Assembly: GCF_014647835.1 (NCBI RefSeq)
Contig: NZ_BMPY01000008.1
Location: forward strand, 1 to 64,000
DNA from: Microbispora rosea subsp. aerata
GTDB lineage: Bacteria; Actinomycetota; Actinomycetes; Streptosporangiales; Streptosporangiaceae
Reading direction: 5' to 3'
DNA length: 64,000 bases
The translations under genes and the position numbers were made by a program. Within the stretch, counting starts at the first letter, position 1. Each line of letters starts with the position of its first letter. This document shows positions 33,440 through 42,917 of this stretch, in pieces. The notes beneath the pieces were generated by a model. The model saw only the letters and a list, made by a program, of their open reading frames with translations, did no database searches and was not told where the DNA came from.

Positions 33440-34051
33440 CTAGCGGCCCGGCAGGGGAAACCACTCCCCCGCCGGGCCGTTGTCTTTCCCGCATCGGCTC
33501 AGGCAGTGACCGCCTCCGGCGCCGCCGCCGCGCCCGTCGTCCCGGTAGTCGATCGACACCCGGCAGGATGTCGTGCCGGCGTGCCGCACCACGTTGGTGA
33601 CGGCCTCCTGGATGATGCGGTAGGCCGCCACGTCGATCTCACGCGGCAGCGGGCGCCGCTCCCCCGCCCGGCGTACGTCGACCCGTACACCCGCCTGCGT
33701 GGTGGTGGCGGCCAGCCGGTCGACGTCGGCGAGGCCGAGCCCCGGCGGCTGCGAACCGGAGGGTGGGAGAGCCGGCTCCGGGCTCCGCAGGGCGCCGAGC
33801 ATCCGGCGCAGCCCGGACAGCGTCTCCCGGCCGGCCGCCTCGATCTCCCCCGGCACGTCCCGCGCCCGCTCCGGCTGCGTGTCGATGACCCGCCGCGCCG
33901 CCCCGGCCTGCAGCGCGATGACGCCGATGCTGTGGGCGACCATGTCGTGCAGCTCGCGGGCGATCCTGAGCCGCTCGTCGGTGACCGCCCGCGGCTGCCG
34001 GGACTGGGTCTCCCGGCTGCCCCACACGCAGGTGCGCCTGCCCTTCGGCAC
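33440..34051 (-). pseudogene. Histidine kinase remnant
   Basis: A 203-codon frame holding only the middle of a NarL-type sensor kinase: the HisKA_3 box (RLRIARELHDMVAHSIGV) and the N box (AYRIIQEAVTNVVRHAG). The sensor and membrane part is missing. After DYRDDGRG the sequence degenerates into glycine-rich noise and then runs backwards through the qcrB terminator, so the rest of the ATPase domain is gone. The regulator gene that normally follows is absent. Most likely a truncated relic, although the frame itself is intact. Confidence 0.7.
33444..33487 (+). terminator. Rho-independent terminator of the qcrCAB operon
   Basis: CGGCCCGGC-A-GGGG (33444-33457) pairs with CCCC-C-GCCGGGCCG (33466-33479) with one internal mismatch, followed by TTGTCTTT. 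Confidence 0.85.
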
Positions 34052-34206
34052 GATCGGGCTCGGAAGCGATCCGATGGATCGGCGGTTCGGCGCGCGAATC
34101 TTCGCCGCCGGCGACGGAGGCCACAGCGATTACCTCAAAGACGGATCGCCCGCTCTGGCGAACATCACCCGGATCGTAACCGGGCATGCTCCGGCCGAGG
34201 TGAGTC

Positions 34207-35325
34207 GTGCTTCGTGACCTCGTCCGGCGCGTCGACGCGGCCACGCCGGCGGGGCGTGACCGCGCCGTCGACGCGCTGCGCGCCCTCGCCATCGCCGGGG
34301 TGGTGCTCGGCCACTGGCTCGTGACCGCCGTGGTCGCCGACAGCGGCGCCCTGCGCGTCACCAGCCCGTTGAAGCACATGCCGCAGCTCGCGCCGGTCTC
34401 CTGGCTGTTCCAGACGATGGCGGTGTTCTTCTTCGTCGGCGGGCGGGTGGCCGTGGAGAGCCACGCCCGCGCCCGGAGCCGGGGCGTGGGCCACGGGCGG
34501 TGGGTGGCGGCCCGGATGGGCCGCCTGCTCCGCCCGGTCGTGCCCCTAGTGGCGGTGTGGAGCGCCGCGGCGGTCGCGATGCTCGCCTGGGGCGCCGACC
34601 CGGGGACCGTGTACGCGCTGGTCAAGGCGGCGTGGTCGCCGATGTGGTTCCTGCTGGTCTTCGCGGCGCTGACGGCGGCGACCCCGGTCGTCGCGCGGCT
34701 GCACCCGGCGTGGCCGCTCGCCGCCGTGGCGGTGGCCGATCTCGTCAGGTTCGGCCTGGGCGGGCCGTCCTGGATCGGCTGGGTCAACCTGGGGACCGCC
34801 TGGCTGGTGCCGTACTGCCTCGGCGCCCTGTGGGCGGACGGTCGGCTGCGGGCCCGCGCCACCGGATGGGCGCTGCTGCTCGGCGGGGTCGCCGCCACCG
34901 CCGCCGCCATCCGGTGGGCGGGATATCCGGCGTCCATGGTGGGGGTGCCGGGCGCGCCGATATCCAACCAGGCCCCGCCCACGCTGGCGGCCGCCGCGTT
35001 CGGGCTGGCCCAGTGCGGGGCCGCCCTGGTGCTGTCCGGGCCGCTGCGGCGCGCGCTGCGCCGTCCCGCCGCCTGGGCGCTCGTGGCGGCGGCCAACCTC
35101 TCCGCCATGACGATCTTCCTGTGGCACCAGACCGCCATGATCGTCGTCACGGCCGCCGTCCTGTGGCTCACCGGCCGGCCGTTGCCCGGCCTGCACACCG
35201 TGCCGGGCGATCCCGGCTGGGTGACCGCCCGCCTGATGTGGCTGCCGGTGTTCGCGGCGGCCCTGGCGGCGTGCTGGGCGGCCTTCCACCGCCACGAGAG
35301 GGGCCGCCGCCACCTGCCGCGATGA
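34207..35325 (+). CDS. Acyltransferase-3 family membrane protein
   Basis: A 372-residue protein with about ten hydrophobic helices, matching the acyltransferase-3 (PF01757) fold. The N-terminal RDRAVDALRALAIAGVVLGHWLV holds the conserved Arg and His, and FFFVGGRVAVES and IFLWHQTAMI are further family blocks. Such enzymes transfer acyl groups to sugars, peptides or antibiotics at the membrane. GTG start at 34207 with GAGGTGA upstream. It sits alone between the kinase relic and the L,D-transpeptidase. The substrate is unknown. Confidence 0.85.
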   Translation: MLRDLVRRVDAATPAGRDRAVDALRALAIAGVVLGHWLVTAVVADSGALRVTSPLKHMPQLAPVSWLFQTMAVFFFVGGRVAVESHARARSRGVGHGRWVAARMGRLLRPVVPLVAVWSAAAVAMLAWGADPGTVYALVKAAWSPMWFLLVFAALTAATPVVARLHPAWPLAAVAVADLVRFGLGGPSWIGWVNLGTAWLVPYCLGALWADGRLRARATGWALLLGGVAATAAAIRWAGYPASMVGVPGAPISNQAPPTLAAAAFGLAQCGAALVLSGPLRRALRRPAAWALVAAANLSAMTIFLWHQTAMIVVTAAVLWLTGRPLPGLHTVPGDPGWVTARLMWLPVFAAALAACWAAFHRHERGRRHLPR

Positions 35326-35343
35326 GCGGGGCCGTACGGGCCC

Positions 35344-36513
35344 TCAGAGCTGCTCGGAGGGGGCGGCGCGCAGGCGGCTTCGCTTGAGCCAGTCCGCCCA
35401 GGAGTCCTGCCAGTAGCTCCAGCCGTTGGTCGCCTCCAGCCTGCGCGGCGTCCCCGTCACGATGATCGGGTCGCCGATCAGCGTGTTGTTCTTGAACCAC
35501 TTGGCGTTCTCCGGGCTGACGTTCACGCAACCGTGGCTGACGTTGGCGTTCCCCTGGTCGCCGACCGACCACGGCGCGCCGTGGACGTACTCGCCGCTGT
35601 TGGAGATGCGGACGCTGTTGTAGACGGTCGTCTGATAGTAGCCGGGCTGTCCCGGCGCGGCGTCCGGGGAGGTCATGACCGTGACGTCCTCCCTGGACAT
35701 CGCGACGTGGATGCCGCTGGTGGTGTGGTGGCGGAACACGTCGCCGCTGCCCGCGCTGATCGGGATGTTCTTGATCTGCTTGCCGTCCCGCTCGACCTTC
35801 ATGTGGTGGGTCTTGGCGTTGGCGATGCTGATCTGCGAGCGGCCGATCTCGAAGTCGCGGACGTAGTCCTGCTTGCCGTACATGCCCTCGCCGCCCCTGA
35901 CGCCGGCCAGGCGCGCGGTGACGCGGACCTTGGTGTACGCGGGCCAGTACTTCTCCGGGCGGAACACCACGGTCTTGTCGTCGAGCCAGTGCCAGGCCCC
36001 CTCGATGGGCTTGGACGCGTGCACGACCAGGTTGCGCTCGACGGACACGTGGTCGGTCACCGGCGTGTCGAAGGTGATGATGATCGGCATGCCGACGCCG
36101 ACGGTGAGGCCGGTGTCCTGCTTGTTGGGCAGCAGGGTGGAGATCCCGAAGGTCTTGGTGGCCCGTTTCGTGGTGAAGCGCACGGTCCTGGTCGTGGATC
36201 CGCCGGGACCGGAGGCCGTCGCCTCGACGCTGTAGGCCGTCCCAGGGGCCAGGGGACGCTCGCTGCGCCACTGGGTGCGGTCGGGGCTGAACACGCCCGC
36301 CACGGGCCGTCCCGCGGCCTGTACGGCCACATGGGTGAGCTTGCCGTTGGCGGTGCCGATCAGGATCGGAAGCTCGGGCGGCAGGTCGGAGGCGCCGTCG
36401 AGCGGGCTGACGCTGATGACCGTCCCGGCCTCGCGACTCTCGTCCTGCCCACCCGATGTGGAACATCCGGCAACCACCACGAGAAGGGCCAGCGCCCCCG
36501 CACCAGCACGCAC
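35344..36513 (-). CDS. L,D-transpeptidase lipoprotein
   Basis: A 389-residue exported cell-wall cross-linking enzyme. The N-terminus MRAGAGALALLVVVAGCSTSG is a lipoprotein signal with lipobox VAGC. Two Ig-like domains (about 30-135 and 135-235) precede the YkuD catalytic domain, whose motif is HGAPWSV..SHGCVNVSPENAKWF with catalytic Cys in SHGC. A C-terminal Trp-rich tail (NGWSYWQDSWADWL) is typical of actinobacterial Ldt. It makes 3-3 cross-links. GTG at 36513 with AGGGGG upstream. Divergence from beta-lactam-sensitive PBPs is family knowledge. Confidence 0.93.
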   Translation of the reverse strand: MRAGAGALALLVVVAGCSTSGGQDESREAGTVISVSPLDGASDLPPELPILIGTANGKLTHVAVQAAGRPVAGVFSPDRTQWRSERPLAPGTAYSVEATASGPGGSTTRTVRFTTKRATKTFGISTLLPNKQDTGLTVGVGMPIIITFDTPVTDHVSVERNLVVHASKPIEGAWHWLDDKTVVFRPEKYWPAYTKVRVTARLAGVRGGEGMYGKQDYVRDFEIGRSQISIANAKTHHMKVERDGKQIKNIPISAGSGDVFRHHTTSGIHVAMSREDVTVMTSPDAAPGQPGYYQTTVYNSVRISNSGEYVHGAPWSVGDQGNANVSHGCVNVSPENAKWFKNNTLIGDPIIVTGTPRRLEATNGWSYWQDSWADWLKRSRLRAAPSEQL

Positions 36514-36606
36514 TTTCGTCCCCCTAGCGTCGCTTTCCGGGGGTTATTCCCCTTGCGACGTACCGTCCGGGCAGCATGGAAACCGAGTGCCGGCAAAGAA
36601 CGCGAA

Positions 36607-36636
36607 CGGCCGGTCGGCGAGATCGCCGACCGGCCG
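36607..36636 (-). terminator. Hairpin after ctaF
   Basis: CGGCCGGTCGGCGA (36607-36620) and TCGCCGACCGGCCG (36623-36636) are perfectly complementary, 19 bases after the ctaF stop on the minus strand. Confidence 0.75.
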
Positions 36637-36654
36637 CCCCGCGGGGTCACGGAA

Positions 36655-37050
36655 TCAGTGCGAGAAGTTGCCCCGGTAGTACTGGAACACGAAGCCGATC
36701 ATGCTCATGATCGTGGCGAACAGGCCGATGAAGAACAGCCACCAGCCGATCGCGAAGCCGAAGAACGTCAGCGCGGCCGACAGGCACACGAACAGCGGCC
36801 ACCAGCTGTGCGGGCTGTAGAAGCCGATCTCGCCGGCGCCGTCGCTGATCTCGGCCTCCTTGTTGTCCTCCGGCTGGTCGCCGATGCGGCGCGCGGTGAA
36901 CAGCAGGTAGTAGCCGATCATGAAGGCCAGGCCGACGGAGATCGCCATGGCCGTGGTGCCGGTCGGCTCCTTGGACCAGAACCAGTAGACCACGTCCGCG
37001 GCGGCGAAGAAGACGCCGCAGAGCAGGAACATCCATCCCTGGATCTTCAT
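36655..37050 (-). CDS. ctaF: Cytochrome c oxidase subunit IV (actinobacterial CtaF)
   Basis: A 131-residue membrane protein with four hydrophobic helices ([72 protein letters not shown]). It is the small subunit specific to actinobacterial aa3 oxidase. The ATG overlaps the ctaD stop as ATGA, so it is the third gene of ctaC-ctaD-ctaF. Length and context match Rv2199c. Confidence 0.92.
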   Translation of the reverse strand: MKIQGWMFLLCGVFFAAADVVYWFWSKEPTGTTAMAISVGLAFMIGYYLLFTARRIGDQPEDNKEAEISDGAGEIGFYSPHSWWPLFVCLSAALTFFGFAIGWWLFFIGLFATIMSMIGFVFQYYRGNFSH

Positions 37051-38711
37051 CGGGACTCCTCCACCAACTCGGGCTTGGCGGTGATCTTCGGGTACTTGAG
37101 GTCGAACGCCGGGCGCTCGGACCGGATCCGCGGCAGCGACAGGAAGTTGTGCCGCGGCGGCGGGCAGGAGGTCGCCCACTCGAGCGAGCCGCCGAAGCCC
37201 CAGGGGTCGTCCACGGTGACCTTGGGCGCCTTACGCCACGTCACCCAGACGTTGTAGAAGAACGGCAGGGTGGACAGGCCCAGCAGGAGCGCACCCACGG
37301 AGGAGACCATGTTCAGGTCGGTGAAGCCGTCGCTGGCCGAGTAGTCGGCGTACCGCCGCGGGAAGCCGATGACGCCCAGCCAGTGCTGCACCAGGAAGGT
37401 CAGGTGGAAGCCGAAGAACAGCAGCCAGAAGTGGATCTTGCCGATCCTGTCGTTGAGCATCTTTCCGGTGAACTTCGGCCACCAGAAGTAGAAGCCCGAG
37501 AACATCGCGAACACCACGGTGCCGAAGATCACGTAGTGGAAGTGCGCCACGACGAAGTAGGTGTCGCTGACGTGGAAGTCCAGCGGCGGCGACGCCAGGA
37601 TGACGCCGGTCAGACCACCGAACAGGAAGGTCACCAGGAAGCCGACCGCGAACAGCATCGGCGATTCGAATGTCAGGTGACCTCGCCACATCGTGCCGAT
37701 CCAGTTGAAGAACTTCACACCGGTCGGCACCGCGATGAGGAACGTCATGAACGAGAAGAACGGCAGCAGCACCTGTCCGGTGACGAACATGTGGTGCGCC
37801 CACACGGTGACCGACAGACCCGCGATGGCGATGGTCGCGCCGACCAGGCCGATGTAGCCGAAGATCGGCTTACGGCTGAAGACCGGCAGGACCTCGGTGA
37901 TGATGCCGAAGAACGGCAGCGCGATGATGTAGACCTCGGGGTGGCCGAAGAACCAGAACAGGTGCTGGAACAGGATCGGCCCGCCGACCGACGAGTCGTA
38001 GATGTGCGTGCCCAGCTTGCGGTCGGCCTCGAGGGCGAGCAGCGCGGCCGCCAGCACCGGGAAGGCCAGCAGCACCAGGATGCTGGTGAGCAGGACGTTC
38101 CAGGTGAAGATCGGCATCCGGAACATCGTCATGCCCGGGGCGCGCATGGTGAGGATCGTGGTGATGAAGTTCACCGCGCCGAGGATGGTGCCGAGACCAG
38201 ACAGGGCCAGGCCCAGGATCCACAGGTCGCTGCCGAGGCCCGGCGAGGTCACCGAGTTCGACAGCGGCGCGTACGCGGTCCAGCCGAAGGAGGCGGACCC
38301 GCCCGGGGTGAAGAAGCCGCCGACGGCGATCGTGCTGCCGAACAGGTAGAGCCAGTAGCTCACCATGTTCAGGCGGGGGAACGCCACGTCGGGGGCGCCG
38401 ATCTGCAGCGGCATCAGCTCGTTGGCGAAGCCGGCGAACAGCGGCGTCGCGAACATCAGCAGCATGATCGTGCCGTGCATCGTGAACAGCTGGTTGAACT
38501 GCTCGGTCGACACGACCTGCAGGCCCGGCTGCGCGAGCTCGGCGCGCATCACCAGCGCCATGATGCCGCCGATGAGGAAGAACACGAACGACGTGATCAG
38601 GTAGAGGTGCCCGATCACCTTGTGGTCGGTCGAGGACAGCCACTTGGCGATGACCGTGCCCTTGGTGTACGGCCGCGCGGCGACGGCGGCCGGTTCCTGG
38701 ATGGCGGTCAC
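37047..38711 (-). CDS. ctaD: Cytochrome c oxidase subunit I
   Basis: A 554-residue heme-copper oxidase core with 12 helices. Low-spin heme a ligand in [10 protein letters not shown], CuB and active-site Tyr in [14 protein letters not shown], the HH pair in VWAHHMFV, and the heme a3 and a ligands in [11 protein letters not shown]. It reduces O2 to water and pumps protons. GTG at 38711 overlaps the ctaC stop as GTGA, which sets the start; the frame is open further upstream only as a shadow of ctaC. Joined by ATGA to ctaF. Confidence 0.95.
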   Translation of the reverse strand: MTAIQEPAAVAARPYTKGTVIAKWLSSTDHKVIGHLYLITSFVFFLIGGIMALVMRAELAQPGLQVVSTEQFNQLFTMHGTIMLLMFATPLFAGFANELMPLQIGAPDVAFPRLNMVSYWLYLFGSTIAVGGFFTPGGSASFGWTAYAPLSNSVTSPGLGSDLWILGLALSGLGTILGAVNFITTILTMRAPGMTMFRMPIFTWNVLLTSILVLLAFPVLAAALLALEADRKLGTHIYDSSVGGPILFQHLFWFFGHPEVYIIALPFFGIITEVLPVFSRKPIFGYIGLVGATIAIAGLSVTVWAHHMFVTGQVLLPFFSFMTFLIAVPTGVKFFNWIGTMWRGHLTFESPMLFAVGFLVTFLFGGLTGVILASPPLDFHVSDTYFVVAHFHYVIFGTVVFAMFSGFYFWWPKFTGKMLNDRIGKIHFWLLFFGFHLTFLVQHWLGVIGFPRRYADYSASDGFTDLNMVSSVGALLLGLSTLPFFYNVWVTWRKAPKVTVDDPWGFGGSLEWATSCPPPRHNFLSLPRIRSERPAFDLKYPKITAKPELVEESR

Positions 38712-39538
38712 TGCGCACTCCCCGCCTGGCTCTTGATGTACTGGTCGAACTCGGCCTGCGAGACGAGCTTCACGGAGAACAGCATCTTGCTGTGGTCGGT
38801 GCCGCAAAGCTCGGCGCATCGGCCGATGAAGACGCCCGGCTTGTCGAGCGTCGTGATCTGGAAGTGGTTGTGCACGTTGCCCGGGAAGACGTCCTGCTTG
38901 AACAGGAACGCCGGCACCCAGAACGAGTGGATGACGTCGGGCGAGTGCAGGTCGAACTCCACCTTGGTGTTGACCGGCAGCACGAGCTGCGGACCCTGCG
39001 GGTTCTCCTCGCTCTGCTTGCTGAGGTCGACCGGCACGCCGGCGACCACGGCCTTCTGGCCCTGGTACTCGGTCGTGAAGCGCCAGCTCCACTGGTAGCC
39101 CTCGACGGCCACCTTGACCGGGGCGTCGTTGGTGATCCGCGTGATCTCGGTCTCGTCACGGGCCGTGAAGTAGAAGAACACCGCCACCATGATGACCGGG
39201 ACCACCGTGTAGAGGATCTCGATCGGCAGGTTGTAGCGCACCTGCGGAGGCAGCTGGTCGGGACTGTTCTTCTTCTTGCGGTGGAAGATGCACGCCCACA
39301 GGATCAGGCCCCAGACGACCACACCGGTCGCGAGAGCCGCGATCCAGCTCCCGTTCCAGAGCGTCTGGGTGATACCGGCCTGCTCGGTGACACCCTCCGG
39401 CATGCCCCCACGAGACCACTGATCGATCGCCTGGTTGCTACACGCCGTCCCGGACGCCACCAGCAGCGCCACGGCGGCGGCTCCGGGCAACCGGCGGCGT
39501 GCCCACGGTCGCCGTGTCGTACGGCGGGTCGGACTCAC
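38708..39538 (-). CDS. ctaC: Cytochrome c oxidase subunit II
   Basis: A 276-residue lipoprotein-like membrane subunit. A signal sequence ([16 protein letters not shown]) precedes two membrane helices (about residues 62-82 and 108-128). The periplasmic cupredoxin has the CuA ligands in [13 protein letters not shown] and [12 protein letters not shown], with the aromatic entry YQWSWRF. It takes electrons from QcrC. GTG at 39538. It heads the ctaC-ctaD-ctaF operon, divergent from the cysteine desulfurase with a 187-base spacer. Confidence 0.95.
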   Translation of the reverse strand: MSPTRRTTRRPWARRRLPGAAAVALLVASGTACSNQAIDQWSRGGMPEGVTEQAGITQTLWNGSWIAALATGVVVWGLILWACIFHRKKKNSPDQLPPQVRYNLPIEILYTVVPVIMVAVFFYFTARDETEITRITNDAPVKVAVEGYQWSWRFTTEYQGQKAVVAGVPVDLSKQSEENPQGPQLVLPVNTKVEFDLHSPDVIHSFWVPAFLFKQDVFPGNVHNHFQITTLDKPGVFIGRCAELCGTDHSKMLFSVKLVSQAEFDQYIKSQAGSAQ

Positions 39539-39712
39539 GGATCGCCTACCCCACAGATGAAGCCCAGAAGTTCCTCTCCTGGGCGGTTTTTCCTATTGAC
39601 CCTTGGGTGTGACCGGCGCAAATGTTCTGGCCGGTACGCCCTTTACTTGGTTGAGTTCACGCTGGGGGACACATTAGCGCGGACCGGCGCCGCCCCTCTG
39701 AGCAGCCCCCGT

Positions 39713-39725
39713 TAATGTCTCAACT
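39713..39725 (+). promoter_or_regulatory. Putative -10 of the cysteine desulfurase gene (leaderless)
   Basis: TAATGT at 39713-39718, seven bases, then GTG at 39726. No ribosome site. Confidence 0.55.
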
Positions 39726-40859
39726 GTGGCCTACTTGGACGCGGCTTCGACCGAACCTCTCCATCCCGCGGCCCGTGACGCACTGCTGGCGGCGATCGAC
39801 GCCGGCTGGGCCGATCCCGCCCGCCTGTACGGCACGGCGCGCCGCGCCCAGATGTTACTGGAGCGCGCGCGGGCTGAGGTAGCCGAACTGATCGGCGCCC
39901 GGCCCGACGAGGTGTCGTTCACCTCCTCCGGCACGCAGGCCGTCCATCTCGGGGTGCTCGGCACGCTGGCCGGCCGCCGCCGGGCCGGCAACCGCCTCGT
40001 GGCGAGCGCCGTCGAGCACTCCAGCGTCCTGCACGCGGGCGCCCTCCACGAGCGCGACGGCGGCGAGGTGGAGATCGTCGGCGTGAGCCGTACGGGACGG
40101 GTGGACGCCGGCGCGTTCGCCGAGGCGGTGGCGCGGCCCGGCACGGCCCTGGCGTGCCTGCAGACGGCCAACCACGAGGTGGGCACCCTCCAGCCGGTCG
40201 AGGAGGCCGCGCGGGCCTGCCGGGAGGCGGGCGTGCCGCTGCTGGTCGACGCCGCCCAGTCGGCGGGCCGCCTGCCGATCCCCGAGGGCTGGTCGGTGCT
40301 CACCGCGAGCGCGCACAAGTGGGGCGGCCCGGCCGGGGTGGGCGTGCTGGCGGTGCGCAAGGGCGTGCGCTGGCGCTCTCCCCTGCCGGAGGACGAGCGG
40401 GAGCGGCGGCGCGTGCCGGGCTTCGAGAACGTGCCGGCGATCGTGGCCGCCGCCGCGGCGCTGCGCGCCCGGTGGGAGGAGGCGGAGGCCGAGGGACGGC
40501 GGCTGTCGGCGCTGGTCGACCGGATCCGCGCGGAGGTGCCCCGGCTGGTGCCCGACGTGGAGGTCGTCGGCGACCCGGTCCTGCGGCTGCCTCACGTCGT
40601 GACCTTCTCCTGCCTGTACGTCGAGGGAGAGGCGCTGCTGACCGAGCTGGACAAGGCGGGATTCGCCGTCTCGTCCGGAAGCTCCTGCACCGCGAGTACG
40701 CTTCGTCCATCGCATGTCCTGGAAGCGATGGGCGTGCTTACGCATGGGAATGTACGGGTATCGCTGCCCCGTGGCGTGTCCGAGGACGACATCGATCGTT
40801 TCCTCGCGGTGCTCCCGGACATCGTGCGGCGGATCCGGTCGAGCTTGGGGGTGCACTGA
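39726..40859 (+). CDS. Cysteine desulfurase
   Basis: A 377-residue PLP enzyme of the NifS/IscS group that removes sulfur from cysteine. Motifs: LDAASTEPLHPAAR start, FTSSGTQAVHLGV, NHEVGTLQPVEE, the PLP-lysine in SAHKWGGPAGVG, and the persulfide loop GSSCTAS. The length fits. GTG at 39726 has TAATGT seven bases upstream. Its stop overlaps the TusA-like gene start (TGATG), so sulfur is probably handed directly to that carrier. The choice between IscS-like housekeeping and a dedicated pathway is open, so no symbol is given. Confidence 0.9.
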   Translation: MAYLDAASTEPLHPAARDALLAAIDAGWADPARLYGTARRAQMLLERARAEVAELIGARPDEVSFTSSGTQAVHLGVLGTLAGRRRAGNRLVASAVEHSSVLHAGALHERDGGEVEIVGVSRTGRVDAGAFAEAVARPGTALACLQTANHEVGTLQPVEEAARACREAGVPLLVDAAQSAGRLPIPEGWSVLTASAHKWGGPAGVGVLAVRKGVRWRSPLPEDERERRRVPGFENVPAIVAAAAALRARWEEAEAEGRRLSALVDRIRAEVPRLVPDVEVVGDPVLRLPHVVTFSCLYVEGEALLTELDKAGFAVSSGSSCTASTLRPSHVLEAMGVLTHGNVRVSLPRGVSEDDIDRFLAVLPDIVRRIRSSLGVH

Positions 40860-41188
40860 TGTGGCGCAGGCGGACGGGCGGCGACACCCGGCGGTCTTCC
40901 GGCACGGCCCGGGCGGCGGCTCAGGCCGAGCCCGCCGGGCCGGTCGAGCCGCCGCAGCAGCCCGCGCTGACGATCGACGCGCTGGGGCGCAAGTGCCCGA
41001 TCCCGATCATCATGCTGGCCGAGCGGATCAACCAGGTCGCGATGGGCGGCGTGGTCGCCGTGCTGGCCGACGACCCCGCCGCGTTCACCGACGTCCCGGC
41101 CTGGTGCCGGTTGAAGTCGCACGAGCACGTGGGGAGCTACGAGCTGCCCCAGGGCGGCTGGTCCATCCACGTGCGCCGCAACTACTGA
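40859..41188 (+). CDS. tusA: TusA-family sulfurtransferase
   Basis: A 109-residue protein. Residues 1-36 are a basic then Pro/Ala-rich lead-in; residues 37-109 are a SirA/TusA fold with the sulfur-carrying cysteine in DALGRKCPIPIIMLAERI (CPxP motif) and the SHEHVG strand. The ATG overlaps the desulfurase stop as TGATG. The coupled desulfurase-TusA pair suggests persulfide relay for tRNA thiolation or cofactor sulfur. The N-terminal extension is unusual compared with bare 80-residue TusA. Confidence 0.88.
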   Translation: MWRRRTGGDTRRSSGTARAAAQAEPAGPVEPPQQPALTIDALGRKCPIPIIMLAERINQVAMGGVVAVLADDPAAFTDVPAWCRLKSHEHVGSYELPQGGWSIHVRRNY

Positions 41189-41201
41189 ACGCCCGCGCCC
41201 G

Positions 41202-42188
41202 TCAGGCGTAGTGGCACCGGACGTGCCCGGCGACCTCGTCGGCCGCCTCCTGGCCGTACGCGGCGGCGAAACGCTCGAGGAACGCGCGCTGGCCGAGCTG
41301 ATACTCCTGGCAGCCGACCCGCTCCAGCACGTGGGTGGCGGTGAGGTTGCCGAGCTGCCCGCAGCGCTCCAGCGACAGGCCCCAGGCGAGCCCGGCGAGG
41401 AACCCGGCGCGGAACGCGTCGCCGACCCCGGTCGGGTCGGCCTTGCCCAGCTCCGGGGCCGGGGGGATGTGCAGCGACGGCTCGCCCTTGCGGTCGATCC
41501 TGGCGCCCTTGGGTCCCAGGGTGGTCACGCGGACGCCGACCCTGTCCAGGATCTCCTCGCCCGACCAGCCGGTCTTCTGCTCGATCAGCCCGAGCTCGTA
41601 GTCGTTGCTGAACAGGTACGCCGCGCCCTCGACGAGCCGGCGGATCTCCTCGCCGGGCATGCGGGCGAGCTGCTGCGAGGGGTCGGCGGCGAACGGGATG
41701 CCCCGCTGGCGCGCCTCGTCGGTGTGCCGCAGCATCGCCGCCGGGTCGTTGGGGCTGACCAGGACGAGGTCGAGCCCGCCGAGGCGCTCGGCGATCGGGC
41801 CCAGCTCGATCTCCCTCGCCTCCGCCATCGCACCCGTGTAGAACGAGGCGATCTGGTTGTGGTCCTGGTCGGTGGTGCACAGGAAGCGCGCCGTGTGGTG
41901 CAGCTCGGAGACGTGCACCGAGTCGCAGTCGACACCGTGACGCTCCAGCCAGGAGCGGTAGTCGGCGAAGTCGGTGCCGACGGCGCCGACGAGGATCGGG
42001 GTGAGCCCGAGGCAGCCCATGCCGAAGGCGATGTTGGCCGCGCATCCGCCACGGCGGATCTGCAGATCGTCCACGAGGAACGACAACGACACCCGGTCGA
42101 GTTGCTCGGCGATGAGCTGGTCGCCGAAGCGGCCGGGGAACGTCATCAGATGGTCGGTGGCGATGGAGCCGGTGACTGCGATGCGCAC
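41202..42188 (-). CDS. adoK: PfkB-family kinase, probable adenosine kinase
   Basis: A 328-residue ribokinase-fold enzyme. N-terminal substrate block RIAVTGSIATDHLM, RRGGCAANIAFGMGCLG, and the anion hole with catalytic Asp in DPTGVGDAFRAGFLAG. The family resemblance and its place near the cytochrome oxidase operon match Rv2202c, the mycobacterial adenosine kinase. Adenosine would come from AhcY elsewhere in this region. GTG at 42188 has GAGGAG nine bases upstream. It converges on tusA. Other PfkB sugars cannot be excluded. Confidence 0.82.
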   Translation of the reverse strand: MRIAVTGSIATDHLMTFPGRFGDQLIAEQLDRVSLSFLVDDLQIRRGGCAANIAFGMGCLGLTPILVGAVGTDFADYRSWLERHGVDCDSVHVSELHHTARFLCTTDQDHNQIASFYTGAMAEAREIELGPIAERLGGLDLVLVSPNDPAAMLRHTDEARQRGIPFAADPSQQLARMPGEEIRRLVEGAAYLFSNDYELGLIEQKTGWSGEEILDRVGVRVTTLGPKGARIDRKGEPSLHIPPAPELGKADPTGVGDAFRAGFLAGLAWGLSLERCGQLGNLTATHVLERVGCQEYQLGQRAFLERFAAAYGQEAADEVAGHVRCHYA

Positions 42189-42283
42189 GGGGTCGTTCTC
42201 CTCGTTGTCAGCATCAGGGAAGACGGGGGCCGGGACGTGGATCCCGCAGAACCCACTGAGCGTACCGTCTCCGGACGCGACGA

Positions 42284-42313
42284 CGCCCCGCACGAAAGAA
42301 TCCGTACGGGGCG
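42284..42313 (-). terminator. Hairpin after the HesB-family gene
   Basis: CGCCCCGCACG (42284-42294) pairs with CGTACGGGGCG (42303-42313) with one mismatch, loop AAAGAATC, 54 bases beyond the hesB-family stop. Confidence 0.65.
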
Positions 42314-42366
42314 ATCGACGCGTGCTTGTCACGGGCGGCGCCGCGCCGCCGGCGGCGCGCCGTATG

Positions 42367-42720
42367 TCAGTTGAACGAGTCGCCGCAGGCGCACGACCCC
42401 GTGGCGTTGGGGTTGTCGATGGTGAAGCCCTGCTTCTCGATGGTGTCCACGAAGTCGACCGTGGCCCCGGCGAGGTACGGCGCGCTCATCCGGTCGGTGA
42501 CGACGTTCACGCCGCCGAAGGTGGAGACCACGTCGCCGTCCATCGACCGGTCGTCGAAGAAGAGCTGGTAACGCAGGCCGGAACAGCCACCCGGCTGGAC
42601 GGCCACCCGAAGCTGCAGCCCTTCCTCGCCCTGCTGCTCGAGCAGGCTCTTGACCTTGGCGGCGGCCGCGTCAGTCAGGATCAGGCCCTGCTGCGTGGTC
42701 TCGCTGCTCTCAACCGTCAT
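42367..42720 (-). CDS. erpA: HesB/IscA-family iron-sulfur insertion protein
   Basis: A 117-residue A-type Fe-S carrier. The three cysteines are visible: one in PGGCSGLRYQL and two in the C-terminal GSCACGDSF. Length and VDFVDTIEKQGFTIDNPNA are typical. The ATG at 42720 has GGGAG upstream. It is divergent from nadA, whose product needs a [4Fe-4S] cluster, a sensible pairing. It corresponds to Rv2204c. Confidence 0.92.
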   Translation of the reverse strand: MTVESSETTQQGLILTDAAAAKVKSLLEQQGEEGLQLRVAVQPGGCSGLRYQLFFDDRSMDGDVVSTFGGVNVVTDRMSAPYLAGATVDFVDTIEKQGFTIDNPNATGSCACGDSFN

Positions 42721-42875
42721 GTGCTGACTCCCGCGTCTGCGCCAACCGCCCTCCGGGGCGGTCGATTGGTTCTGACGTCCTACCTAGACGCTACCAACAC
42801 CCGTGAAGCCCTACACATTCCACATGCCCCACCGGCAACCCTCGGCGACGAACCAGGCGACCCGATGTGTAATGA

Positions 42876-42898
42876 TTAGTCGTCAGTTAGACGATAAG
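42876..42898. promoter_or_regulatory. Operator/promoter candidate upstream of nadA
   Basis: TCGTC-AGTTA-GACGA (42880-42894) is a perfect 5-base inverted repeat within an AT-richer stretch, preceded by TGTGTAATGAT, which could serve as a -10. It lies 24 bases before the nadA start. NrtR or another NAD regulator is a possible binder, but the motif identity is not established. Confidence 0.35.
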
Positions 42899-42917
42899 TC
42901 CCCGAGGGGGTGTGGTC

